A DNA stretch of 64,000 nucleotides from Verrucomicrobiota bacterium (GCA_026397915.1 JAPLTX010000027.1:62001-126000), one strand, 5' to 3'. Shown: positions 32,609-42,606, counted from the stretch's first letter. Numbers and translations: made by a program. Notes: generated by a model not told the origin, from the sequence alone.

Positions 32609-33766
32609 ATGAACGCTCCGTTGCCCGCTGCCATCGCTGTGCGCGAAGTGCTGCACGGCGGCGGCGCGCGCTACGAACTGCCACGACGCCCGCTCGGCTC
32701 GCTGCGGTTCATCGGCTTGGTGCCGCTGGGCTTCGGCGCGGGCTTCAGTCTCTTCGCGGTTATCTGGATGATAGCGGCGTCGCTCGACGGCAATCTTTTT
32801 GGTTTCCTGTTCGCGCTCTTTGGCCTGCCGTTTTTCTTTGCCGGTATTCCGCCGATGGCGGTCGGTTTGTTCGTGCTCATCGGGCGGTGCGAGATCGAAC
32901 TGCGCGATGGCGTGTTGCACACGACGGAGCGCGCAGGAATATTCCGCTGGTCGCGCCGCCAGCCTGCGGATGCCATCAGGCAATTCAACGTCCGCGTTTC
33001 GGATCCGGCGACCGCGCCAAGTTTCCTCGGCAGCCTCGCGGCGTTGGATGCGGCCTGTGGCAAACCGAAGCCGTTTCTCATCGCGCTTGGTTATCCACGC
33101 GAGTGGTTACAGGCGCTTGGCAATGATCTGGCCCGCCGTTGCAACCTTGCCACACCGGGGCGCGTGCTCACGGCGGACAAGCTCACCGTCGAAACCGTCA
33201 CCGAGCCGTTGCGTCAGTCCGAACCACTCGCGCAGGAGGAGAACCTGAACCAGCCCGCCGGCAGCGTCGTAACGCTGGAACCGCAAGCGGATGGTTTCAC
33301 GCTCGCCGTCCCGCCCGCCGGCATCTGGCGTAGCAACAAGGGCCTCGTGATCTTCGGCGTGATTTGGTGGTCGGTCGTCGCGGCGATTACGGGGTGGCTC
33401 GCGTTGTTCATCGTTGGCGTTGCTGGCGTGCTGGCCTTGGCGGCCAGACTGGGCCGGCGGCGGGCAACGATCCAAGCAACCACAAACCGCCTGTGCATTG
33501 TGTATGTCGGCTTTCTCCGGGTGCGCACAATGGAATGGCCGCGTGACGGGCTTGCCGCGATTTGCGTCGGCCCCAGCGGGGTGGAAGTCAACCACAAGCC
33601 GGTGATGGAGCTACAGGTTCACCCGCGCGCCGGCCGGAAATTCGGTCTCCTCGCCGACCGCGATGTCGCCGAGCTGCAATGGATCGCCGCCGTCCTGCGC
33701 CAGGCGCTCGGCGTGTCGCCCACGCCGCCAGTTACGGTAGCGGGCGGCCCTCGTAGAAACGGCTGA
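32609..33766 (+). CDS. Membrane protein of unknown function
   Basis: A 385-residue protein with two hydrophobic zones: two helices near residues 30-90 (FIGLVPLGFGAGFSLFAVIWMI, FLFALFGLPFFFAGIPP) and two near residues 230-280. Between and after them lie soluble beta-rich parts. The layout recalls PH-domain-like or DUF3592-like membrane proteins, without certainty. The ATG at 32609 is chosen because the upstream open frame lies antisense to the propeller gene. The last 35 bases overlap the end of the kinase gene on the other strand. Confidence 0.7.
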   Translation: MNAPLPAAIAVREVLHGGGARYELPRRPLGSLRFIGLVPLGFGAGFSLFAVIWMIAASLDGNLFGFLFALFGLPFFFAGIPPMAVGLFVLIGRCEIELRDGVLHTTERAGIFRWSRRQPADAIRQFNVRVSDPATAPSFLGSLAALDAACGKPKPFLIALGYPREWLQALGNDLARRCNLATPGRVLTADKLTVETVTEPLRQSEPLAQEENLNQPAGSVVTLEPQADGFTLAVPPAGIWRSNKGLVIFGVIWWSVVAAITGWLALFIVGVAGVLALAARLGRRRATIQATTNRLCIVYVGFLRVRTMEWPRDGLAAICVGPSGVEVNHKPVMELQVHPRAGRKFGLLADRDVAELQWIAAVLRQALGVSPTPPVTVAGGPRRNG

Positions 33767-35372
33767 GCGCGCGGACGCGGCGGACCTGGTAGGCGACGAC
33801 GAAACCAATGATGGCCAGTGCCACCACGAAAATGGCGTGCCAGTTCCACTGGCCTTGTCCGTTGCCACGACAGTAGTTGTCGAACACCAGTGTGCTGTAA
33901 ACGAGCGCCGCCATGACTGTCGTGAATGCCACCAGCGGCACGCGAAACCACAAGCCCGATGCCACCACCAGCATCGGGTAACCGACGATCAGCGGGCTGA
34001 GGAACGCGTCATCCACTTTCAGCACCGCCGTGAGCAGCAGCACGTCGGCGCCGGCCCAGACGAATCGCGCGATACCAGCCCGGCGTTCGTTCCGCAGAAA
34101 CCATTGGCAGGCGACCGACACCAGCATCCAGACCGCCAGCACCGTCATCACATTGACGTGCAGTTCCAGTGGGACGTTGTGGACGGCCGAGTATTTCACT
34201 TGGGCGACTACCGCGCAAATGGCGAGGCCGATCAGCCGCGACGCCAACGCCGGTTCGCGCCGCGCCCAACGCCGCGCTTGGTGCCATGCGCCTTGCGGCC
34301 GCGCCTCCACCGTCTCACCTTTCAGAAAACGCTCCAGGTCGTCGGCCAGCGCCGCCGCGGATGGATAACGCGCGTCAGGAGATTTTTCCAGGCAGCGCAG
34401 GCAGACCAGCTCCAGTTCGCGCGGCACGCGCGGATTCACGACACGCAACAGCGTCGGTTCGCTCTCGATCACCTGCACCAGCGTGTCGAGCGGTGACTCG
34501 GCGCGGAACGGCGGCCGGCCGGCGAGCAGTTCGTAGAGGATTGCGCCGAGGCTGTAAACGTCGCTGCGCGGCCCAACCTCCGTCGTGCGCCCTGCTGCCT
34601 GCTCCGGCGGCATGTAGCTCGGTGTGCCGGCGATGACGCCGGACTGCGTGACCTGACTCTGCGCGTCGAGCAGCTTCGCGAGGCCGAAATCGGTGACGAA
34701 CGGCTGGCCTTTCTCGTCGAGCAGGATATTCGACGGTTTTAGGTCGCGATGAACGATGCCTTGCGAGTGCAGATGCTCGACAGCGCGGGCGACGGTGCGG
34801 ACCAGTCGCGCCGCCTCCGCCGGATCGAGCGGCCCGCGTTGCGCCAGCGCCGCGAGGTTGGAACCGGCGACGTATTCCATCGCGAAGTAGTGCTGGCCGT
34901 GAATCTCACCGGCTTCGTGGATGCGCACGATGTTTGGATGCTGCAACCGCGCCGCTGCGCGCGACTCGGCCACGAACCGGCGCACGATCTCCGGCGACGC
35001 AAGCTGGCCGGTCAGGATGATTTTCACTGCAACGATGCGGTCGAGGTCTTTCTGGCGCGCCTTGTAAACCACGCCCATGCCACCGCGGCCGATCTCGCCG
35101 ATGAGTTCGTAGCGGCCGAAGTCAGCGAGTGGTTTTGCTCCCGGCGCACCCGATCCGGCGCTGGCGCTCGAATCAATTGTTTCTGCGTGGGCGCTGGACG
35201 GTGGCGGTGCGAGCTGATCGAGCGCTTCGAGACAGTCGAGCATCCCCGCCATCTCCGGATGCCGCGCGACGAACGACGCGCGATCCGGCTTGCGCCCCGC
35301 CTGCAACTCCGCCAGATAGCTGTCGAGCGCGGCAGCGTGGGCGTCGTCGTTGCCGTTCGGTTCAGCCGCCAC
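33732..35372 (-). CDS. Hanks-type Ser/Thr protein kinase with C-terminal membrane segments
   Basis: A 546-residue protein. Residues ~87-350 form a eukaryotic-like kinase: glycine loop GEIGRGGMGVVY (92-103), Lys117, HRDLKPSN (208-215), DFG (228-230) and GTPSYMPPEQ. The first 85 residues are a short helical N-terminal region common next to ECF factors in this phylum. The C-terminal ~170 residues contain about four to five membrane helices. The start overlaps the end of the sigma factor gene by 11 bases, so the two are coupled. It probably phosphorylates envelope or regulatory proteins. Confidence 0.92.
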   Translation of the reverse strand: MAAEPNGNDDAHAAALDSYLAELQAGRKPDRASFVARHPEMAGMLDCLEALDQLAPPPSSAHAETIDSSASAGSGAPGAKPLADFGRYELIGEIGRGGMGVVYKARQKDLDRIVAVKIILTGQLASPEIVRRFVAESRAAARLQHPNIVRIHEAGEIHGQHYFAMEYVAGSNLAALAQRGPLDPAEAARLVRTVARAVEHLHSQGIVHRDLKPSNILLDEKGQPFVTDFGLAKLLDAQSQVTQSGVIAGTPSYMPPEQAAGRTTEVGPRSDVYSLGAILYELLAGRPPFRAESPLDTLVQVIESEPTLLRVVNPRVPRELELVCLRCLEKSPDARYPSAAALADDLERFLKGETVEARPQGAWHQARRWARREPALASRLIGLAICAVVAQVKYSAVHNVPLELHVNVMTVLAVWMLVSVACQWFLRNERRAGIARFVWAGADVLLLTAVLKVDDAFLSPLIVGYPMLVVASGLWFRVPLVAFTTVMAALVYSTLVFDNYCRGNGQGQWNWHAIFVVALAIIGFVVAYQVRRVRALSRFYEGRPLP

Positions 35373-35979
35373 GTTTCATCTCCTCCTGCAATTTCTTTAC
35401 CGCGCGCATCCAAAGCATTTGCGCCGCAGGACGCGAGCGGTTCATGCGTTGCGCGACCTCCTCGAACGGCAGCCGCTCCAAGTTGCGCAGGACGATGATC
35501 TCCTGGTAATCCGGCTCCAGCCGCGTGAGCGCGTCGGCGATCTGAATCTCGCGCTCCAGCCGCATGATTTGTTGCGTCGGCGTTTCGCCGGTGTCACGCG
35601 GTTCGAGGCCGGCGGCGAGCGATGAGTGATCCGGCAGCGGCGCGAGCGGAACTTCCAGCCGCTGCTGGCGCTTGTCGGTGCCGCGATAGCGCCGGACGAA
35701 ATCGGCGGCGTTGCGGGAGAGGATTTGCCGGAGCCACGCGAGCCACTCGGCTTCGGTCGTGCCGCGGAACTGCCGGAGGTCACGGTTCGCCTCCATGAGC
35801 GTCTCTTGCACGAGGTCGGAGGCGTCAGCCTTGGCGCGGAGCCAGCTCTCGACCTGCGCCCGCGCGACGACGGCAAGGTAGTTGCGGCAGCGCGCGAAAA
35901 GCTCGTTCGCCGCGCGCTCATCGCCGGTCCGCGCGCGCGCCAGCAGATCTGTCACGGAGATGTCGTTCGTCGCTGCCAT
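35362..35979 (-). CDS. ECF-type RNA polymerase sigma factor
   Basis: A 205-residue sigma factor. Region 2 shows DASDLVQETLMEANRDLRQFRG and a WLRQIL stretch. Region 4 (residues ~140-195) shows RLEPDYQEIIVLRNLERLPFEEVAQRMNRS followed by a recognition helix. The insertion between the two fits the Planctomycetes/Verrucomicrobia ECF groups that are encoded with Ser/Thr kinases. No anti-sigma gene is present; control through the downstream kinase is an established theme of such groups and inferred here. Confidence 0.9.
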   Translation of the reverse strand: MAATNDISVTDLLARARTGDERAANELFARCRNYLAVVARAQVESWLRAKADASDLVQETLMEANRDLRQFRGTTEAEWLAWLRQILSRNAADFVRRYRGTDKRQQRLEVPLAPLPDHSSLAAGLEPRDTGETPTQQIMRLEREIQIADALTRLEPDYQEIIVLRNLERLPFEEVAQRMNRSRPAAQMLWMRAVKKLQEEMKRGG

Positions 35980-36079
35980 GACTCACCGCCACTGTGTTAC
36001 ATCAGGCGGTTTACTGCACCTGATCCAGTGGAACCAAAAGCATCATCGGAGTTCAAACCATGAATCACAACGAAAAACC

Positions 36080-38524
36080 TCACGGTTGTCGGACTAGTTC
36101 GAGGGCGCTGAGGTTTTTCACCGTCACGGCGTAGCCGGCGGGTGTCGTGAGTTGGTAGAGGAGCTTGCCGCCGTCTTTGCGCCAGCGCAGCGTTACCGGG
36201 CCGTCCGGCGTTGGGCGAACGCCTTCGCACCAATCGAGCTTCAGGTCGCTGAAGCGCAGCGCGACGGTTTTCCTCACCGAGTCCACGTCGCGCAAGCCGA
36301 GCACGTCCCGGTAGAGCACATGGACGCCGCAGTGCGAAGCGAAGCCGTGGTTGCAGCTCGCCTGTGTGCCGTCGTGCTCCCAGAGCGTGCCGGTGCGATC
36401 CGCCATGTAGAGGTGGTAGGCGAGCGACTCGTCGAGCAGTTGCTGGCAGAGGCCGTTGCGCGAGAGCAGTTCCAGCCGCAGCACGTTGCCGATGAACGCA
36501 TTCGCCGGATGCACATCGGCGTGCGCCTGGGTCTGCTTGCGCTGCGGGCCGAAGTCAGTCACGAGTGTCCGCCAGAGCTTCGCGTGCGACTGCGGCGTGG
36601 CCACGTCGAAGAAGAAGGCGAAGTATTGGCAAACCTCCGTGCGGTTGCGCGTGACGGCGAGCTTGCCATCCTTGCGCACGGCGTTGTCCACAAAGAACTC
36701 GCCGTCGAACGATTGCTTGCGAACGGTCTCGCGGATGCGCCCGGCCTCGCGCGCCATCTCATCAACGCCATACATCCGCGCCGCAGCGGCCATCGCGGCG
36801 GCGTAGAGCATGTTCGACGGGTAGTTCACGTCCTGCACGAAGCTGTTGGCTTTGGACCACTCGACGAAGACCCAGCTCGGCAGCTTCTCCAGCAAGCCGT
36901 CCTCGTTGCGGTATTGCTTGAAGAACTCGAACAGCTTCAGCACGCGCCCGCGCAGGGCGTCCACGAGCGCGCGGTCGCCGCTGCGGGCGAGGTATTCGTC
37001 CAGTTCCACAACGAACCAGAGCGCCCAGTTCGGGATGAACTGGCCATTGTAGTGGTCGGCTGGGTAGCACATCGGCAACATGCCATCCGGCAGATGCGCG
37101 AACTTCGGCGGCAACTGGAAGTTTTCCAGGAAGCAGCGCTCGATCCGCGTGTCGCCGCAGAGGTCGAGCGCGACGCGCGACGTGAAGAAGCTGTCGCAGA
37201 GCCAGCCCGCCCGCTCGCGCGACGGGCAGTCCATGAAGATGTCGAGCGCGTTCTGACGGAACGTCTCGCGGCCGGCCGCGAAGAGGCGATTGAACCGCTC
37301 GTCGCTCGCCGCGAACTGCGCCTGCCCGACACCGGCGGAGGCCAACTCGCGCAGCCAGAGCCGCTCCACGACGCAGTCGCCGCCGAGCGACATCAGCTTC
37401 AGGTAGCGGAGCGTATAAGGCTCGAACGACTCCAGTTCGTAGCTGCCCGGCTCCAGTTCCCAGACGACGGCGTTGACACAACCCAACCGTTTGAAGTCCA
37501 CGTCGCCGTTGGAGAGAATCTCGTCGAAGGCGAGCACGAGCCGCGTCTTGCTGCGGCAGTTGACGCGCGTGCCGATGAAGCCGGTGAGGTTGCACCCGAA
37601 GTCCGCGATCTCGTAGCTGCCCGCGCGTAACGACAGCGACTGGCCGGGCGCGTAAGGCTGGTTGATCGGCGTGCTGCTGGCGTTGGCGACGCTCTGCAAT
37701 TCCAGCGACGGAATCGTCTCCAGTTCCTTTTCGAGATAACCGCCGAGCTTCGGGCCAATGCCGGTCAACGAGCGGTCCTTCCAGGGCTTTGCCACCGTGA
37801 TGCCGGTTCGCAACTCGCCGCCCGACACCCGCCACGACGGCTGGCGCAGCGCGTAATCCGGTTGCGCGATCCGCCGGGGCAGCAACGCCTTTGCCGGCAT
37901 CACCGCGCACTTCACCGTCTTCATGTCCACGACCGGGCACCGTCGCCAGGCATCGCCGCCCGGCGCGAGACGATAAACCTCCGTAAACGGCCGCTGGAAA
38001 CTGTAGCGTTGCACCTTCTGCACGCGCTCGCGCAGCACCGTCGCCTCGAAAGCCCGCCCCGCGCCGCCGGTGCTCACCAGCGCGCGGCCGTCTGCCACTA
38101 CCTCGGCTTGCAGAAACGACGGCTGGTCGAGCAGGTAGAAGCTGTTCACGTTGTAGCCGGCGACCTCGATCGCAACGAGGTTCGCGCCGGGCTTGAGCCG
38201 GCTGGTGATGTCGAGTTCGTCCACGCGATAGAAGCCGTGCGCCGCGCGGGCCGGCCCGTGCGCGAGGAACTCGCCGTTCAGCCAGACCCGATACAACGTC
38301 GAGCCTGTGGCGCGCAGCCACACGCGCCCCTTGGCCGGCGCTTGGAAGCTGGCGCGGAATCCGACAAACAGGTTCTTTTCCGTCTCGCGTCCCTTCGGCC
38401 AGATTGGTCTGGCCGCGACAAACGATGGCGCGGTTGCGTCGCCGGCCGCAGCGGACAACGAGCATGATATGGACGTGACCAGAGAGGAGGCCAACGCGAA
38501 GTATCGTAAGATGCCAAGCTTCAT
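36080..38524 (-). CDS. Secreted alpha-L-rhamnosidase-like glycosidase (GH78-like)
   Basis: An 814-residue protein with a signal peptide (FALASSLVTSISCSLSA). The N-terminal ~350 residues are beta-rich. The central (alpha/alpha)6 barrel has the rhamnosidase region FMDCPSRERAGWLCDSFFTSRVAL, with the general-acid surroundings of GH78. A C-terminal beta domain ends at VTLRWRKDGGKL. It should release L-rhamnose from plant polysaccharide; rhaB in this window would act on the product after isomerisation. The ATG at 38524 fits the signal peptide; the 12 residues before it do not. Confidence 0.85.
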   Translation of the reverse strand: MKLGILRYFALASSLVTSISCSLSAAAGDATAPSFVAARPIWPKGRETEKNLFVGFRASFQAPAKGRVWLRATGSTLYRVWLNGEFLAHGPARAAHGFYRVDELDITSRLKPGANLVAIEVAGYNVNSFYLLDQPSFLQAEVVADGRALVSTGGAGRAFEATVLRERVQKVQRYSFQRPFTEVYRLAPGGDAWRRCPVVDMKTVKCAVMPAKALLPRRIAQPDYALRQPSWRVSGGELRTGITVAKPWKDRSLTGIGPKLGGYLEKELETIPSLELQSVANASSTPINQPYAPGQSLSLRAGSYEIADFGCNLTGFIGTRVNCRSKTRLVLAFDEILSNGDVDFKRLGCVNAVVWELEPGSYELESFEPYTLRYLKLMSLGGDCVVERLWLRELASAGVGQAQFAASDERFNRLFAAGRETFRQNALDIFMDCPSRERAGWLCDSFFTSRVALDLCGDTRIERCFLENFQLPPKFAHLPDGMLPMCYPADHYNGQFIPNWALWFVVELDEYLARSGDRALVDALRGRVLKLFEFFKQYRNEDGLLEKLPSWVFVEWSKANSFVQDVNYPSNMLYAAAMAAAARMYGVDEMAREAGRIRETVRKQSFDGEFFVDNAVRKDGKLAVTRNRTEVCQYFAFFFDVATPQSHAKLWRTLVTDFGPQRKQTQAHADVHPANAFIGNVLRLELLSRNGLCQQLLDESLAYHLYMADRTGTLWEHDGTQASCNHGFASHCGVHVLYRDVLGLRDVDSVRKTVALRFSDLKLDWCEGVRPTPDGPVTLRWRKDGGKLLYQLTTPAGYAVTVKNLSALELVRQP

Positions 38525-38673
38525 GCTCCATCGAATACCCGCCCGCCTTTGCCAAGTCAATCCGACGGAAGACGGGGGAGGCGCGAAACAAGCCGGCCGG
38601 AAACGACAGGCAGATTAAGCTTGCCGTTTTTTCGTTTTCGTTAAGGCTAGCGCATGGCAACCTGCGGAATCCA

Positions 38674-41007
38674 ATGAAGGCTTCATCCAAAGCCGGCGAA
38701 AGCGTTTTGCGAGAGACTCCTTCGTCTCGACCGAACCGGGCAGCCTTCAAGATTAAAAAGGGGTTTTCCAGACGCAAGCGAGCCGAGGAGGCAGTGCGCC
38801 GCACCGAAACCCACCTGGCCGCCGCGCAACGGATCGCGCACGTGGGCAGTTGGGAGGCGGAGTTGCGAAACCCGGATGACTTCTCACAGAATTCGCTGTG
38901 GTGGTCGGATGAAACGTTCCGCATTTTCGGTTACGAGCCGGGCGCGGTGCAGGTGACACATGAATTGTTTGGCAACGCCATTGCGCCGGAAGATCGGGCC
39001 AAGGTGTGGGCCGAAGTCCAAACGGCGCTGCGCGAGCATAAACGCTATGATGTTGAACACCGCATTCTGCGCCCCGACGGGGCGGCGCGCATCGTCCACG
39101 AATATGCCGAGGTCGTTTGTGATTCTGTGACGGGCCGGCCCACGCGGTTCATCGGCACGGTCCAGGACATCACCGAGCGCAAGCAGGCGGAGGAACTGCT
39201 GAAGGAATCATCCCGAGTCATCCAGGATCTATATGACAACGCGCCGTGCGGCTATCACTCGCTGGACAAAGAGGGCGTTTTCATCCGGATCAATGACACC
39301 GAACTCAAGTGGATCGGGTATGAGCGGGAGGAGGTCGTCGGGAAGATGAAACTAACCGACCTGCTCACGCCCGCGGGCTTGCAGGTTTACGAGCGGACGT
39401 TTCCCGTGCTGAAGGAGCGCGGGTGGGTCAGCGACATCGAGACGGAGTTGATTCGGAAGGATGGCGCGGTGCTGCCGGTGTTGCTGAACTCGACGGCCAT
39501 CCAGGACGACAAGGGCAACTTTGTGGCGAGCCGGACTACGCTGTTCGACATCACCGACCGCAAGCGGGTTGAGGCGGCGTTGCGCGAGAGTGAGGAGAAG
39601 TTCCAACGAATCGCCGCGCACATTGAGGATGCGATCTACAGCGTGGATGCGCGGACGCATGAGTTTCGCTACCTCAGCCCGGCGTTTGAAAAGATGTTCG
39701 GATACACCTTGGAAGACATTCAGAACATGGGAGGGCGCGTCGCTTTCTTGTCACGGGTGATCTACAAGGGGAGGTTTGACGAGCAGAAGAGACGGTTTGA
39801 GCAGTTGAAACTGCAGCGGGCGGACAGGGTCGCGATTCGTGACGAAGAATGGTGGCGCTGCAAAGACGGAACTCTGAAGTGCATCGAAGACCGCTGGATG
39901 CCGGTTTGCGAGGAGGGGCGTCTGGTGAGCACGGATGGTGTGCTGAGCGACGTCACCGAGCGCAAGCGGGTTGAGGAGGCGTTACGGACGAGCGAAGCTC
40001 GCCTGATTGAAGCCCAGCGCATCGGACACATCGGCAGTTGGGAGGCGGACCTCGTCACCAGCAAGCTGATCTGGACGGATGAGATCTATCGCATTTTCGA
40101 GGTGGACCACGGGGTTCCCGGTGCATTGTATGAGGTGTTTCGGAAGGCGGTCCACCCGGAAGACAGGGAAATGGTTCAACAGGCCTTCGATGATTCAGTC
40201 AACAACAAGATCCCCTACGATATCACGCATCGTCTGCTCATGCCGGATGGTCGGATGAAACATGTCCGCGAGCGGGCGGAAACCTTCTATGATTCGCAAG
40301 GTCGGCCCATTCGATCCGCGGGCACCGTGCAGGACATTACCGAACAAAAACGGGCGGAGGATGCGATCCGGGCTTCTCTCAAGGAGAAGACCGTCCTCTT
40401 GAAAGAGGTGCATCACCGCGTGAAGAACAACCTTCAAATCGTGATCAGCCTCCTGAACCTCCAGGCCGTGCGCATCAAGAACCCGGAAGCGCTCGATGCC
40501 ATGCAGGAAACCGCCAATCGGGTCCGCTCGATGGCTTTATTGCACGAAACGCTTTACCTTTCGCAAAGCTTGGCGCGAGTGAACTTCGCCCACTACATCG
40601 AGGACATATGCAGCCACCTCTTCCGCTCCTACGGCCAGAGGGCGGCGCACATCAAGCTGGAACCGCATTTGGAGAACGTCACGATTGACCTGGACCAGAC
40701 GGTTTCGTGCGGCCTCATCATCAATGAGTTGGTTTCCAATGCGCTGAAACATGCCTTTCCCGATGGGCGATCAGGACGGATTGCGGTCGAGTTGCAGGCG
40801 ACGCAGGAGGGCCAGATTGTCCTGAAAGTTGCCGATGACGGTGTGGGCTTGCCGCCCGGACTGGATGTCCACCAGACTGGAACCTTGGGTCATCAGTTGG
40901 TGTTCATGCTGGTGGAGAAGTTGCGCGGCACCGTGGATGTGACGCAAAATCATGGGACTGTCTTTCGGATCGCATTTCAGGCAAAATACGGAGAAGAACG
41001 TTTATGA
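38674..41007 (+). CDS. Multi-PAS sensor histidine kinase (HisKA_2 type)
   Basis: A 777-residue soluble kinase. Four PAS domains lie at about 45-170, 180-297, 305-430 and 440-560, the first and fourth of PAS_3 type (AQRIxHxGSWEA). The HisKA_2 box EVHHRVKNNLQ lies at 578-588 and a HATPase_c domain at ~660-777 (LIINELVSNALKHA, DDGVGLP). It has no membrane helix, so it senses a cytosolic signal, perhaps a bound cofactor. It overlaps the next gene by four bases (ATGA). Its kinase end is paralogous to that of the gene at 45618. Confidence 0.92.
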   Translation: MKASSKAGESVLRETPSSRPNRAAFKIKKGFSRRKRAEEAVRRTETHLAAAQRIAHVGSWEAELRNPDDFSQNSLWWSDETFRIFGYEPGAVQVTHELFGNAIAPEDRAKVWAEVQTALREHKRYDVEHRILRPDGAARIVHEYAEVVCDSVTGRPTRFIGTVQDITERKQAEELLKESSRVIQDLYDNAPCGYHSLDKEGVFIRINDTELKWIGYEREEVVGKMKLTDLLTPAGLQVYERTFPVLKERGWVSDIETELIRKDGAVLPVLLNSTAIQDDKGNFVASRTTLFDITDRKRVEAALRESEEKFQRIAAHIEDAIYSVDARTHEFRYLSPAFEKMFGYTLEDIQNMGGRVAFLSRVIYKGRFDEQKRRFEQLKLQRADRVAIRDEEWWRCKDGTLKCIEDRWMPVCEEGRLVSTDGVLSDVTERKRVEEALRTSEARLIEAQRIGHIGSWEADLVTSKLIWTDEIYRIFEVDHGVPGALYEVFRKAVHPEDREMVQQAFDDSVNNKIPYDITHRLLMPDGRMKHVRERAETFYDSQGRPIRSAGTVQDITEQKRAEDAIRASLKEKTVLLKEVHHRVKNNLQIVISLLNLQAVRIKNPEALDAMQETANRVRSMALLHETLYLSQSLARVNFAHYIEDICSHLFRSYGQRAAHIKLEPHLENVTIDLDQTVSCGLIINELVSNALKHAFPDGRSGRIAVELQATQEGQIVLKVADDGVGLPPGLDVHQTGTLGHQLVFMLVEKLRGTVDVTQNHGTVFRIAFQAKYGEERL

Positions 41008-42134
41008 ACGAGCATCCGCGAGTTTTGGTTGTTGAAGACGAGCCTATCGTGGCGGCCGACCTGAAGGTGCGTCTGGACATGCTTGGCTGCAAGGTGGTTG
41101 GCTCGGCGGCCAGTGGCGAGAAAGCGTTGGTGCTGGCGGGACAACTGTTGCCCGACTTGGTGCTGATGGACATACGGTTGGAAGGGGCGATGGATGGCAT
41201 CGAGGCGGCGCAGCAGATGCGGCAGCGGTGGCATCTGGCGGTGGTGTATCTGACGGCCTACGCGGATGACACGACGGTGGAGCGGGCCAAGGTGACAGAG
41301 CCTTTCGGTTACATCCTCAAACCGTTCAAAGACCGGGAACTGAAGACGGTCATCGAAATGGCGCTCTACAAACATCACGCGGAAGAAGAAATCCGCCGGC
41401 TGAACGAGACGCTGGAGCAGCGCGTCCTCGAACGCACATCAGAGCTTCAAAACGCAGTAAAGGAGATTGAATCTTTCTCCTACTCGGTTTCGCACGATCT
41501 GCGGGCACCGCTGCGGGCGATGGATGGTTTCAGCAAGGCATTGCTTGATGACTGGGGCGACAAGTTCGACCAACAGGCCAAGGACTACCTTCAACGCATC
41601 CGGGCGGCGGCCCAGCGCATGGGCCAGTTGATAGACGGCCTGTTGGCGTTGTCCCACACGTCGCGCCGGGAAATGCGCCGGGAGAAGATCAACCTGAGCG
41701 CGCTGGCGCAGGCGATCGTGGCGGAGCTTCGCGAGCGCGAATCCAAGCGCCAGATCGAGTTCCACTGCCAGACCGGGCTGGAAGTCACCGGCGATGAGCG
41801 TCTGCTGCGGGTGGCTTTGGAAAACCTGCTGGGCAATGCATGGAAGTTCACAGGCAAGCAGTCCAATGCTTGCATCGAGTTTGGTGTCTCGCGTCAGGCG
41901 GAAGGCCAGGCCGAGTATTTCGTCCGTGACAATGGCGCGGGCTTCGAGATGGCGTATGCGGACAAACTGTTTGGCGCGTTCCAGCGATTGCATACGACCA
42001 GCGAGTTTCCCGGTTCCGGTATCGGGTTGGCCACGGTGCAACGCATCATTCACCGGCACGGCGGAAAGGTGCGGGCAGAGGGCGACATGGGGAGAGGAGC
42101 GACGTTTTTCTTCACATTGCCAACGCCAGCGTGA
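41004..42134 (+). CDS. Receiver-histidine kinase hybrid
   Basis: A 376-residue protein. A receiver domain (residues 5-120, Asp56 in LVLMDIRLEG) is followed by a coiled linker, a HisKA domain (SYSVSHDLRAPLRA) and a HATPase_c domain (LENLLGNAWKFTG, DNGAGFEM, GIGLATVQRII). A phosphate from the upstream HisKA_2 kinase probably enters at Asp56 and sets kinase activity. The HisKA type differs from its upstream neighbour, as in bacteriophytochrome-type relays. Confidence 0.9.
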   Translation: MNEHPRVLVVEDEPIVAADLKVRLDMLGCKVVGSAASGEKALVLAGQLLPDLVLMDIRLEGAMDGIEAAQQMRQRWHLAVVYLTAYADDTTVERAKVTEPFGYILKPFKDRELKTVIEMALYKHHAEEEIRRLNETLEQRVLERTSELQNAVKEIESFSYSVSHDLRAPLRAMDGFSKALLDDWGDKFDQQAKDYLQRIRAAAQRMGQLIDGLLALSHTSRREMRREKINLSALAQAIVAELRERESKRQIEFHCQTGLEVTGDERLLRVALENLLGNAWKFTGKQSNACIEFGVSRQAEGQAEYFVRDNGAGFEMAYADKLFGAFQRLHTTSEFPGSGIGLATVQRIIHRHGGKVRAEGDMGRGATFFFTLPTPA

Positions 42135-42156
42135 CGGACAGGAAGGAGCAAACATC

Positions 42157-42606
42157 ATGAAAGGCACAACGATCCTTTTGGTTGAGGACACCGCTGATGA
42201 TGAATACCTCGTCAAACGCGTGTTCACCAAGATCAACCTCATCAACAACCTCTTTGTGGTGAGGGACGGGGCAGAAGCTCTGGACTACCTCTTCGGCACC
42301 GGCGCCCACGCCAACCGCGATACGACACAGATGCCCGCGGTCGTTTTCCTGGACTTGAAGCTGCCCAAGATATCGGGACTGGAGGTGCTCCGCCGCATCC
42401 GCGCGGATGAGCGAACCAAGCTTCTGCCCGTCGTCATTCTTTCTTCTTCGCAAGAAGAGCAAGACCTGATTCAAAGCTACAGCCTGGGTGCGAACAGCTA
42501 CGTTCGCAAACCTGTGGACTTCACCGAATTCACGGAAGCCGTTCAACAACTGGGTTTCTACTGGCTGTTGCTGAATGAGCTGCCGTTGCCAAGGAGGAGA
42601 GAATAG
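42157..42606 (+). CDS. Single-domain response regulator, Rcp1-like
   Basis: A 149-residue stand-alone receiver. Acidic residues sit in LLVEDTADDEY, the phosphoryl Asp66 in VFLDLKLP, and Lys in YVRKPVDF. The insert after the second helix (YLFGTGAHANRDTTQMP) is typical of Rcp1-type regulators that pair with phytochrome-like kinases. A GGAAGGAG ribosome site precedes the ATG at 42157, which excludes a longer reading over the upstream gene. It has no output domain. Confidence 0.9.
   Translation: MKGTTILLVEDTADDEYLVKRVFTKINLINNLFVVRDGAEALDYLFGTGAHANRDTTQMPAVVFLDLKLPKISGLEVLRRIRADERTKLLPVVILSSSQEEQDLIQSYSLGANSYVRKPVDFTEFTEAVQQLGFYWLLLNELPLPRRRE

Noticed and set aside
36762-38924. 720-residue reverse frame over the rhamnosidase gene
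   Set aside because: It is Arg/Ala-rich without domains and shares the strand with the well-supported GH78-like gene in another frame.
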